From: Variovorax beijingensis
GTDB lineage: Bacteria > Pseudomonadota > Gammaproteobacteria > Burkholderiales > Burkholderiaceae_C
DNA: 64,000 nucleotides
Assembly (NCBI RefSeq): GCF_003951285.1
Contig: NZ_RXFQ01000008.1
Location: 186,001 to 250,000 of the forward strand
Direction of reading: 5' to 3'
Shown here: positions 49,696 through 56,783 of the stretch, piece by piece
How the letters are laid out: the number at the start of each line of letters is the position of its first letter
How positions within the stretch are numbered: position 1 is the stretch's first letter
Program-made: the position numbers and the translations under genes
The notes under the pieces: model-generated
What the model saw: only the letters and a program-made list of their open reading frames with translations
Databases searched by the model: none
Told to the model about the DNA's origin: nothing

Positions 49696-51119
49696 GCGCA
49701 GCGCTGCCGCATGCATGGGCGCGCAGCCAGCGCATCGTCGTGCGGCAGGAGGGCGATGCGCCTTGCATCGCGGTGTGCCCCGCCACGCCGGGCTGGGCCG
49801 TCGTCGAGGCGCGCCGCCTGCTGGGCGATCTGCCGCTGCAGCGCATCGGCGACGACGAGATGAGCGGCCTGCTGGCCAGCAGCTACGCCGACGCCGGCGA
49901 TGCCGCCTCGGTGGTCGGCGCGGTGGAGCAGCAGGTCGATCTTGCGCGCCTGATGCAGGACATTCCCGCCGTCACCGACCTGCTCGACGCGCAGGACGAC
50001 GCGCCGGTCATCCGCATGATCAACGCGCTGCTGGCCCAGGCCGCGCGCGACGGCGCGAGCGACGTGCACCTCGAATCATTCGAGACCCATTCGGTGGTTC
50101 GCTTTCGCGTCGATGGCACGCTGCGGGACGTGGTGGCGCCGCGCCGTGCGCTGCATGCGGCGCTGATCTCGCGCATCAAGATCATGTCGCAGCTCGACAT
50201 CGCCGAGAAGCGGCTGCCGCAGGACGGGCGCATCACGCTGCGCGTGGGCGGCCGGCCGATCGACGTGCGCGTGTCCACCGTGCCCACCGCGCACGGCGAG
50301 CGTGCGGTGCTGCGGCTGCTCGAGAAGGACGCAGGCCGCCTGCGGCTCGAGCGCCTCGGCATGGCGCCCGACACGCTGGCCGAGCTCACGCGGCTGGTGC
50401 GCCAGCCGCACGGCATCGTGCTCGTCACCGGCCCCACCGGCAGCGGCAAGACCACCACGCTCTACGCGGCGCTGGGCCAGCTCGACCTGGCTACCAGCAA
50501 CATCCTCACGGTGGAGGATCCGGTGGAGTACGACCTGCCCGGCATCGGCCAGATTCCCGTGCACGGCAAGATCGGCATGACCTTCGGTGCGGCGCTGCGC
50601 GCGGCGCTGCGGCAGGACCCGGACAACATCATGATCGGCGAGATCCGCGACCTCGAGACTGCGCAGATCGCAGTGCAGTCCTCGCTCACCGGGCACGGCG
50701 TGCTGGCCTCGCTGCACACCAACGACGCGGTCTCGGCTGTGACCCGCATGAGCGACATGGGCATCGAGCCCTTCCTGCTGTCGTCCTCGCTGCTGGGCGT
50801 GCTGGCGCAGCGGCTGGTGCGCTGTCTCTGCCCCGCCTGCAAGGCGCCGCAGCCGCGGCCCGACGGCAGCATGGCCTACGTGCCGGTGGGCTGCCCCGCC
50901 TGCGGCAACTCCGGCTTCAAGGGCCGCACCGGAATCCACGAACTGTTCGTGGTGCACGACGACATCCGCCGCCTGATCCACGAAGGCGGCGACGAGCAGG
51001 CCATGCGCGCCGCGGCGGTGCGCCACGGCATGCGCTCCATGCGCGAGGACGGGCAGCGCTGGGTGCGCGAAGGCGTGACGACCGCCGAGGAGATCCTGCG
51101 CGTGACGCGCGACGCATAG
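49692..51119 (+). CDS. gspE: Type II secretion ATPase GspE
   Basis: 475 residues. An N-terminal domain contacting GspL (about 1-95) is followed by the secretion ATPase with Walker A 'GPTGSGKTTT' (about 247-256), Asp box 'ILTVEDPVEYDLPGIGQ', Walker B 'NIMIGEIRDLETA' and His box 'GVLASLHTNDA'. The four-cysteine zinc module is present ('LCPACKAP' then 'GCPACGNSGFKGRTG'), as in GspE rather than PilT. The ATG overlaps the gspD stop (ATGA). It powers pseudopilus assembly. Confidence 0.95.
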   Translation: MSAALPHAWARSQRIVVRQEGDAPCIAVCPATPGWAVVEARRLLGDLPLQRIGDDEMSGLLASSYADAGDAASVVGAVEQQVDLARLMQDIPAVTDLLDAQDDAPVIRMINALLAQAARDGASDVHLESFETHSVVRFRVDGTLRDVVAPRRALHAALISRIKIMSQLDIAEKRLPQDGRITLRVGGRPIDVRVSTVPTAHGERAVLRLLEKDAGRLRLERLGMAPDTLAELTRLVRQPHGIVLVTGPTGSGKTTTLYAALGQLDLATSNILTVEDPVEYDLPGIGQIPVHGKIGMTFGAALRAALRQDPDNIMIGEIRDLETAQIAVQSSLTGHGVLASLHTNDAVSAVTRMSDMGIEPFLLSSSLLGVLAQRLVRCLCPACKAPQPRPDGSMAYVPVGCPACGNSGFKGRTGIHELFVVHDDIRRLIHEGGDEQAMRAAAVRHGMRSMREDGQRWVREGVTTAEEILRVTRDA

Positions 51120-51129
51120 GAGCCGCGGC

Positions 51130-52335
51130 ATGGCACGTTTCGAGTTCGAGGCCGCGAACGGCGCCGGCGAGATCCAGCGCGGCACCGCCGAGGGCGAGTC
51201 CGCGCGATCGGTGCGCACGCAGCTGCGCGAGCGCGGCCTCACGCCGCTGGACATCCGCGAGAAGGCCGCGAGCGGCGGCGCGCTGGCCTGGATGAATCCG
51301 AAGCTGAGCGCCAGCGACCTGTGCTGGGCCACGCGCGAGCTTGCGAGCCTGCTGGGCGCGCGGCTGACATTGGAGGCCGCGCTGGTCGCAACCATCGAGC
51401 AGGCCGAGCGCAAGCACGTGGCCGAAGCGCTGGGCGCGGTGTGCGAAGGCGTGCGCGCCGGCATGCGGCTCGCCGATGCGCTGGGCGAGCGGCCGCGCGA
51501 CTTTCCGCAGATCTACCGCGCGCTGGTGAGCGCGGGCGAAGACTCGGGCGATCTCGCGCGCGTGATGGAGCGGCTGGCCGACTACCTGGAGAACCGCGAC
51601 AACCTGCGCAGCAAGGTGCTCACGGCCTTCATCTATCCGGCCATCGTGGGCTTCGTCTCGCTGTGCATCGTCGTGTTCCTGCTGGGCTACGTGGTGCCGC
51701 AGGTCATCGGCGCTTTTGCGCAGGCGCGGCAGGAGCTGCCGGCCATCACGCGGGCCATGCTGGCCGCCAGCGCCTTCGTGCGCGAATGGGGCTGGCTCAC
51801 AGCGGGCCTGGCCGCGGGCGCATGGATGCTGGGCCGCGCGTCGCTGCGCGATGCGGGCCGGCGGCTGCGCTGGCATGCGCTGGTGCTGCGCCTGCCGATG
51901 GTGGGCCGCTATGCACTGGGCGTGGACACGGCGCGCTTCGCCTCCACGCTGTCGATCCTGATGGACGCCGGCGTGCCCTTGCTGCGCGCATTGGAGGCCG
52001 CGCGGCAGACGCTCGGCAACGAGTGGATCAAGCGCTGCGTGCTCGAGGCCACGGGCCGCGTGAAGGAGGGAACGCCGCTGGCGGCGGCGCTCAAGGCACA
52101 AAAGATTTTTCCGTCGAACCTCGTGCACCTGGTGGCCAGCGGCGAGAAGACGGGCGCGCTGGCTGCCATGTTCGAGCGTGCGGCGCAGAACCTCTCCCGT
52201 GATCTGGAGCGCCGGGCGATGCGCCTTACCACCGTGCTGGAGCCGCTGATGATCGTCGGCATGGGCGGCGTGGTGATGGTGATCGTGCTCGCCGTGCTCA
52301 TGCCGATCATGGAAATCAACCAGATGGTGCGCTGA
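51130..52335 (+). CDS. gspF: Type II secretion inner-membrane protein GspF
   Basis: 401 residues. A soluble N-terminus ('MARFEFEAANGAGEIQRGTA') is followed by tandem T2SSF domains with membrane helices near 165-190 ('VLTAFIYPAIVGFVSLCIVV'), 215-240 and 375-395 ('MIVGMGGVVMVIVLAVLMPI'). The conserved 'LVASGEKTGALAAMFERAAQ' closes the second domain. It ends the T2SS operon; an intrinsic terminator follows 36 bases later. GspF couples ATP hydrolysis to pseudopilin addition. Confidence 0.93.
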   Translation: MARFEFEAANGAGEIQRGTAEGESARSVRTQLRERGLTPLDIREKAASGGALAWMNPKLSASDLCWATRELASLLGARLTLEAALVATIEQAERKHVAEALGAVCEGVRAGMRLADALGERPRDFPQIYRALVSAGEDSGDLARVMERLADYLENRDNLRSKVLTAFIYPAIVGFVSLCIVVFLLGYVVPQVIGAFAQARQELPAITRAMLAASAFVREWGWLTAGLAAGAWMLGRASLRDAGRRLRWHALVLRLPMVGRYALGVDTARFASTLSILMDAGVPLLRALEAARQTLGNEWIKRCVLEATGRVKEGTPLAAALKAQKIFPSNLVHLVASGEKTGALAAMFERAAQNLSRDLERRAMRLTTVLEPLMIVGMGGVVMVIVLAVLMPIMEINQMVR

Positions 52336-52371
52336 ATGTTCGGGAGCAGGCCTCTCGAAACCAGCTGCGTG

Positions 52372-52409
52372 TTCGGGAGTTTTCGCGGTGCGTGTTCCCG
52401 AGCTTTTTT
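52372..52409 (+). terminator. Terminator after gspF
   Basis: Stem TTCGGGA/TCCCGAG (52372-52378 with 52396-52402, last pair T-G) has a 17-base loop and is followed by TTTTTT at 52404-52409. It separates the T2SS operon from the DING-like gene. The long loop makes it moderate in strength. GTTCGGGAG also occurs as a direct copy at 52338-52346. Confidence 0.55.
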
Positions 52410-52545
52410 CGGCCTGCTGTCACCTGCGAAACGCAGGATCAAAGGCGTCGCTGGAGAGGCGACAGAGGTAGCGAGAAGACAGGCGTTCGAGCGAACGCAC
52501 GGTCTTTTGGTAGTTCATTTATCTGGTCCATTCAAAGGAGTTTCC

Positions 52546-53787
52546 ATGAATGCAAAGTTCAAGACGGCCGCACTGTCGGCCGTGACGATGGCTTGCCTGC
52601 TGGCTGCCGGTGCTGCGTCCGCGCAGATCGCGGTCGGCGGTGGCGCGACACTGCCCGAGATCCTGTATGACGAGATCCTTCCGAGCGGCGTGGGCCTCAC
52701 CAACTTCAGCTACACCGGCACCGGCAGCGGCGCCGGCAAGTCGGCTTTCTTCAGCAACAGCGCCACCGCGTTCAAGAACGAGTCCGTGTCCGGCACGCCG
52801 GCATGGACCGCCACGCAGTCGGTGCACTTCGCAGGCAGCGATTCCGCCGTGACCGCCGCCGAGCGCGACGCGTACAACACCGCGCACGTCACCGGCGTGA
52901 CCGGCCCGGCCGCCTGGAGCCGCATGATCCAGATCCCCGCGGTTGCCACCTCGGTGCTGATCCCCTACAAGCGCTCGGGCATCAGCGACCTGAACCTGTC
53001 GGACGCACAGATGTGCGCCGTCTTCAGCAACAAGACGGGCGGCCAGACCTGGGGCCAGCTGCGCGGCACCACCGACGCCACGACGGTGAAGGTGGTCTAT
53101 CGCACCGACAACAGCGGCACCACCGAACTGCTGAGCCGCTACCTGGTTGCGGCTTGCCCCACCTCGGGCTTCATCGTCTCGAACAACTTCGCCGCCATGG
53201 TGGCCGGTGCCGTCACCGGCGGCACGATCCCGGCCCACTGGTTCGGCGCCAACGGCAACGCCGGCGTGTCGAATGCCTTCATCGGCACCGGCACCGACTC
53301 GCGCGTCGGCTACCTGAGCCCCGACTCCACCTACACGGGCAGCAGCAACGCGGTTGTCGCGCGGGTCAACGGCAACCTGCCGCTGGCCTCGTCGATCCAG
53401 ACCGCGCTGGCCGCCGTGTCCCTGCCGGTGGGCGGCGCTGCGCAGGCCAGCAACCCGCTCGCCTGGGTGCCGGCCTACTCGAAGCCGACCCCGGCAACGG
53501 GCGCGGGCTCCAGCTACCCGATCTTCGGCACCACCAACCTGCTGGTGAACCAGTGCTACAGGGACGCCGCGGTGCAGACCAAGGTCCGCAACTTCCTGGT
53601 GGGTCTGCTGGGTACCACCTACAACACGCCGATCACCACCCACAACTTCGTGAACCTGCCTGACGGCACGGTCGGCACGAACAACTGGAAGACCCAGATC
53701 GCCAACGTGTTCCTGAACGCCAGCCACCCGCTGGGCATCGGCAACGTCAACGTCTGCAACGGCATCGGCCGTCCGCTGACGAACTGA
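52546..53787 (+). CDS. Exported DING/PstS-like substrate-binding protein
   Basis: 413 residues. The Sec signal peptide (about 1-26, ending 'GAASA') is followed by a mature start 'QIAVGGGATLPEILYDEILP', close to the DINGGGATLP hallmark of DING proteins in the PstS superfamily. Blocks 'TGTGSGAGKSAFF', 'VHFAGSDSAV', 'IPYKRSGISDLNLS' and 'VVYRTDNSGTTELLS' fit the phosphate-binding fold. AAAGGAG precedes the ATG. It has its own upstream region and sits between the T2SS operon and the STN/sigma/FecR operon. In Pseudomonas, DING-type phosphatases (LapA group) are secreted by the Hxc T2SS, so this is the likely cargo of the adjacent T2SS. Enzymatic activity is unproven. Confidence 0.82.
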   Translation: MNAKFKTAALSAVTMACLLAAGAASAQIAVGGGATLPEILYDEILPSGVGLTNFSYTGTGSGAGKSAFFSNSATAFKNESVSGTPAWTATQSVHFAGSDSAVTAAERDAYNTAHVTGVTGPAAWSRMIQIPAVATSVLIPYKRSGISDLNLSDAQMCAVFSNKTGGQTWGQLRGTTDATTVKVVYRTDNSGTTELLSRYLVAACPTSGFIVSNNFAAMVAGAVTGGTIPAHWFGANGNAGVSNAFIGTGTDSRVGYLSPDSTYTGSSNAVVARVNGNLPLASSIQTALAAVSLPVGGAAQASNPLAWVPAYSKPTPATGAGSSYPIFGTTNLLVNQCYRDAAVQTKVRNFLVGLLGTTYNTPITTHNFVNLPDGTVGTNNWKTQIANVFLNASHPLGIGNVNVCNGIGRPLTN

Positions 53788-53859
53788 TAGGCACCTGCTG
53801 ACCGTACGTTCGGAGCCGTCGCACCTCGGTGCCGCGGCTGCGAACCTGCCCCGGGGAAA

Positions 53860-53883
53860 AGGGCTGTGCCACGGCACGGCCCT
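53860..53883. repeat. Strong inverted repeat between the DING-like gene and the STN gene
   Basis: Eleven-base arms AGGGCTGTGCC and GGCACGGCCCT (one G-T) are separated by two bases. No T tract follows, so it is not a typical intrinsic terminator. It may end or stabilise the DING-like mRNA or bind a protein. Confidence 0.5.
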
Positions 53884-53937
53884 CATCCTGGGGCTTTGGG
53901 CTGTCTGGCCCGGTCAGCACAAACGCAAGGGTTTGCG

Positions 53938-53955
53938 ATGTCATGCGAACGTCAC
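53938..53955 (+). promoter_or_regulatory. Candidate Pho box upstream of the STN/sigma/FecR operon
   Basis: ATGTCAT-GCGA-ACGTCAC matches the PhoB pattern of two 7-base CTGTCAT/C repeats spaced by 4 bases (6/7 and 5/7 matches). A TAACTT -10-like hexamer begins 10 bases downstream at 53966, the usual Pho-box distance. It lies 91 bases before the STN gene ATG at 54047. Confidence 0.4.
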
Positions 53956-54046
53956 CTCGGGCGACTAACTTCACCCGGGTCCGCAAGAGCGCCAGGTGGG
54001 CTGCGCGGCGGAAGCGGCAACCCAGGGACATGTGCGCCAACCCGGT

Positions 54047-54805
54047 ATGACAGCGATTTCGGCATCGGTCAGTGTTCTGGCACTGGCCTGGTGCCTGGCC
54101 GGCGCGGTTGCGTTGTTCGGGTGCGGCGTGGCGTATGCGCAGCCGGAGCCCGCGGCGCAGCAGGCGTCCACGGCACGCATCGATTTCGATATTCCGGCCC
54201 AGCGCCTGGGAGACGCGATCGAAGCCTACAGCGCGACGACGCGGATGGATGTGCTGATCGATGGCCACCACGCGCAGCGCCTCTCGACTGCCGTGCGCGG
54301 CTTGCTGACCGCGGCGGAGGCAATGGAAGCAATGCTGGTGGGTACGGGCCTGGAAGCGCGCCTTGCCAATGCGAGTTCGCTGGTGATCCAGGCCTCGCGC
54401 ACATCCGGCGCTGCGGCCGCGCTGCAAGGAGCGCAAGCGCCGGGGCTGGAGGAGTCGGGTTTCAAAGAAGGGGAAGTCTTGCATCAGTCCTACGCCGCCC
54501 AGGTCCAGCAGGCCCTGCGCGGTTCCTTGTGTGGTTCGGCCGAAACACGGCCGGGCAGCTATCGCCTGGCGCTGCAGCTGTGGCTGGACGCGCGCGGCAC
54601 GGTGGAGCGCTTCCGCCTGCTCAGCACGACCGGCGACGCGAACCGCGATGCCGCCGTGCACAGCCGGGTGCGCAGCCTGTCCATCGGCAGCGCGCCGCCG
54701 CCGTCGCTGCCGCAGCCGCTGGTCATCCTGCTGCTGCCGGAGGGACCGGGCGCGCAGGTCGATTGCGGGCAGGCCGCCTACCGCGGCAAGGTCTACGCGC
54801 AATGA
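54047..54805 (+). CDS. Soluble STN-domain signalling protein (VreA-like)
   Basis: 252 residues. An N-terminal membrane or signal segment (about 5-33, ending 'GVAYAQ') is followed by a Secretin/TonB short N-terminal domain (about 44-115, 'ARIDFDIPAQRLGDAIEAYS', 'GTGLEARLANASSLVIQ') and a TonB-C-like domain (about 150-235, 'YRLALQLWLDARGTVERFRL'). There is no TonB-dependent receptor barrel, unlike FecA or FpvA. It is coupled by ATGA to an ECF sigma gene and then a FecR gene, the architecture of VreA in the P. aeruginosa PUMA3 system. It would act in the periplasm on FecR. The start was moved from an upstream in-frame start at 53996 to ATG 54047. Confidence 0.83.
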   Translation: MTAISASVSVLALAWCLAGAVALFGCGVAYAQPEPAAQQASTARIDFDIPAQRLGDAIEAYSATTRMDVLIDGHHAQRLSTAVRGLLTAAEAMEAMLVGTGLEARLANASSLVIQASRTSGAAAALQGAQAPGLEESGFKEGEVLHQSYAAQVQQALRGSLCGSAETRPGSYRLALQLWLDARGTVERFRLLSTTGDANRDAAVHSRVRSLSIGSAPPPSLPQPLVILLLPEGPGAQVDCGQAAYRGKVYAQ

Positions 54806-55353
54806 GCGAAGGCATGGCGTCCACGCTGCGCGCGCGCATGGTCGCGCGCTACGTCGAGTTGCGCGGCAAGCTCGAGCGCATCGTCGGTTCGCGCGACGAT
54901 GCGGCCGACGCGATGCAGGAGACCTGGCTTCGCCTCGCGGCCATGAGCGACGGCACCACGACGGTGAACAATGCCGACGCCTACCTGCTTCGCATGGCCG
55001 CGAACATTGCCACCGATCGCTACCGCCAGGACAATGTGCTGCTCGCGCGCGGCGAGATCGACGCGCTGGTGCACATGGTGGACGAGGTGGGAGACCCCGA
55101 ACGCATCGCGAGCGGGCGCAGCGATGTGCAGGCACTGAGCCTCGTGCTCGCGCGCATGCCGGCGCGGCGGCGCGCCATCCTGGTGGCGGCGCGCGTCGAA
55201 GGCCAGCTCAACAGCGAGATTGCGCAGCACCTCGATGTTTCCGTGAGCACGGTCGAGAAGGAATTGCGCGCAGCCCTCGAATACTGCAAGAAGCATTTGC
55301 CGGACGTGGAGGCCGCCCAGCGCGGCCACTTTGCCGGCCCGAGAAAATACTGA
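54802..55353 (+). CDS. FecI/VreI-type ECF sigma factor
   Basis: 183 residues. Region 2 ('LERIVGSRDDAADAMQETWL', 'DAYLLRMAANIATDRYRQDN') and region 4 ('LARMPARRRAILVAARVEGQ', 'LNSEIAQHLDVSVSTVEKEL') are clear. The sequence is of the iron-starvation/FecI group of ECF sigmas. The start overlaps the STN gene stop (ATGA) and the stop overlaps fecR (TGATG), so all three are translationally coupled. It should direct transcription of surface or secretion genes when released by the FecR protein. Confidence 0.92.
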   Translation: MSEGMASTLRARMVARYVELRGKLERIVGSRDDAADAMQETWLRLAAMSDGTTTVNNADAYLLRMAANIATDRYRQDNVLLARGEIDALVHMVDEVGDPERIASGRSDVQALSLVLARMPARRRAILVAARVEGQLNSEIAQHLDVSVSTVEKELRAALEYCKKHLPDVEAAQRGHFAGPRKY

Positions 55354-56348
55354 TGAGCGCCATGTCTTCTTCCAAGCCCGACCCTGGTGCGCTTCAACGC
55401 CAGGCCCATGCCTGGTGGGTGCGGCTGCATTCGGGCCAGGCGACCCGCGCCGACGCCGACGCGTTCCGGCAATGGGCGACCCTGAGCGCCGCGCACGCGC
55501 AAGCTTGGCGCGAGGTCATGCGCGTGTGGTCGGCACTCGATCCGCTGCTGGCCGAAGAGGCCGCGCGCCAGGCGGCACGGGCGCCGCTGTTCTCGTGGCC
55601 CGGCGTGTCCGAGGCGCTGCGTTCCCCGGGGCGCAGGGCGTTCATGGGCGGCGCGGTCGCGGCCACCGTGGCTGCGGGCGTGCTGGCGGTCGACCCGCCA
55701 TTGGGCCTGTGGCCGTCGGTGGGCGAACTGGCCGCCGACTACCGCACCGCCACGGGCGAGCAGCGGCAGGTGGCGCTGGGCGAGGACGTCAGCGTGCGCA
55801 TGAACACGCAGACGCTCATCAACCGCATCGGCACCGGCGCGAACCTCCGCGGAATGGAACTGCTGGCCGGCGAGGCGGAGATCGCGGCGGCAGGCAATGC
55901 CGACTTCTTCGTGGAGACGGGTGGCGGCCGCCTGCTGGCGCGGGGCGCGCGCTTCAACGTCCGCCACACCGGGCCGCAGGTCTGCGTGACCTGTCTCGAT
56001 GGCCGCGTGCTGGTGTCGGTGGGCGGAGAGCAGCGCTCGGTCGAAGCGGGCCGGCAGGTGGTGTACGACCGGGCCGGCATCCAGGACGTGGTGCGTGCGG
56101 ACGTGGTCAGCGTGAGCACGTGGCGCACGGGCGTGCTGTCTTTCGACCGCACGCCGCTCGCCGAAGTGATCGACGAGATCAACCGCTATCGCCCGGGCAA
56201 GGTCATCCTGCGCAACGAGTCGTTGGGCCGCACGCTGGTGCGGATGCAGTTGTCGCTGCGCAGCATCGACAACGCACTGGTGATGATCCGCGAACTCTAT
56301 GGCGCCAAGGTGCGCAGCCTGCCGGGCGGCATCGTGCTGTTGAGCTGA
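55353..56348 (+). CDS. FecR/VreR-type transmembrane anti-sigma factor
   Basis: 331 residues. The N-terminal DUF4880 anti-sigma domain (about 14-60, 'AHAWWVRLHSGQATRADADA') is followed by a membrane helix (about 92-110, 'RRAFMGGAVAATVAAGVLAV') and the periplasmic FecR domain ('YRTATGEQRQVALGEDVSVR', 'MELLAGEAEIAAAGNADFFV') with a C-terminal STN-like segment ('LSFDRTPLAEVIDEINRYRP'). It senses the STN protein in the periplasm and controls the sigma factor. The ATG overlaps the sigma stop. Confidence 0.92.
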   Translation: MSAMSSSKPDPGALQRQAHAWWVRLHSGQATRADADAFRQWATLSAAHAQAWREVMRVWSALDPLLAEEAARQAARAPLFSWPGVSEALRSPGRRAFMGGAVAATVAAGVLAVDPPLGLWPSVGELAADYRTATGEQRQVALGEDVSVRMNTQTLINRIGTGANLRGMELLAGEAEIAAAGNADFFVETGGGRLLARGARFNVRHTGPQVCVTCLDGRVLVSVGGEQRSVEAGRQVVYDRAGIQDVVRADVVSVSTWRTGVLSFDRTPLAEVIDEINRYRPGKVILRNESLGRTLVRMQLSLRSIDNALVMIRELYGAKVRSLPGGIVLLS

Positions 56349-56361
56349 GACGCCCTGCGCA

Positions 56362-56395
56362 AATAATTTACGGGTCGCCTCGCGCAGGCTCGTCA
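56362..56395 (+). promoter_or_regulatory. Possible FecI-type sigma promoter before the exoprotein genes
   Basis: The 54-base gap after fecR contains the AT-rich block CAAATAATTTACGGG (from 56361) and CGTC at 56392-56395, elements resembling iron-starvation sigma promoters (AAAT-type -35, CGTC -10). The distance between them is longer than standard if the first AAAT is used. If active, transcription would start within about 8 bases of the next ATG. Confidence 0.25.
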
Positions 56396-56402
56396 TGGGG
56401 GT

Positions 56403-56783
56403 ATGCAACCGACGCCTCATGACGAACGGCCGCGCGAAGCCCGCAGCAAGGAAGCCTGCCTGGGCGAGGCGCTGGACTGGATCGTGCGCCTGAACCGCCT
56501 CAGCGTCAGTGAGGCCGAGCTTCTTGCGCTCGAAGTCTGGCGCGCGCGCAGTGCCACGCATGCCCAGGCCTGGCACGAGGCGCTGGTGCTGTGGCGGCTG
56601 CTGCTGCCCGCTGCGCACGGCCTGTCGCAATCGCCGCCACCCGCTCGCCGCCGAGGGGCCGCCGGCCATCCATTGATCGCCTGCACCGCGGGCGACATCC
56701 GCATCACCGACCGCGGTGCCGCTCGCGGCGCTGCTTCCGACATCTCGTTCCCGCACTATCGCCGCAGGCAATCATGGTCTTGA
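56403..56783 (+). CDS. Free-standing DUF4880/anti-sigma-domain protein
   Basis: 126 residues. Residues 18-70 ('ALDWIVRLNRLSVSEAELLA', 'HAQAWHEALVLWRLL') align by eye with the N-terminal anti-sigma domain of the adjacent FecR protein. It has no membrane helix and no FecR periplasmic domain; the C-terminal 50 residues are basic and unassigned. It overlaps the exoprotein ATG by 10 bases. It could be a soluble second anti-sigma or a decoy that modulates the same sigma factor. Alternative: a relic of a duplicated fecR. Confidence 0.72.
   Translation: MQPTPHDERPREARSKEACLGEALDWIVRLNRLSVSEAELLALEVWRARSATHAQAWHEALVLWRLLLPAAHGLSQSPPPARRRGAAGHPLIACTAGDIRITDRGAARGAASDISFPHYRRRQSWS

Noticed and set aside
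52336..52545. Pho box or extra small gene in the gap before the DING-like gene
   Set aside because: One CTGTCAC half site occurs near 52417 but without a second repeat at the right spacing, and no credible coding frame is present.
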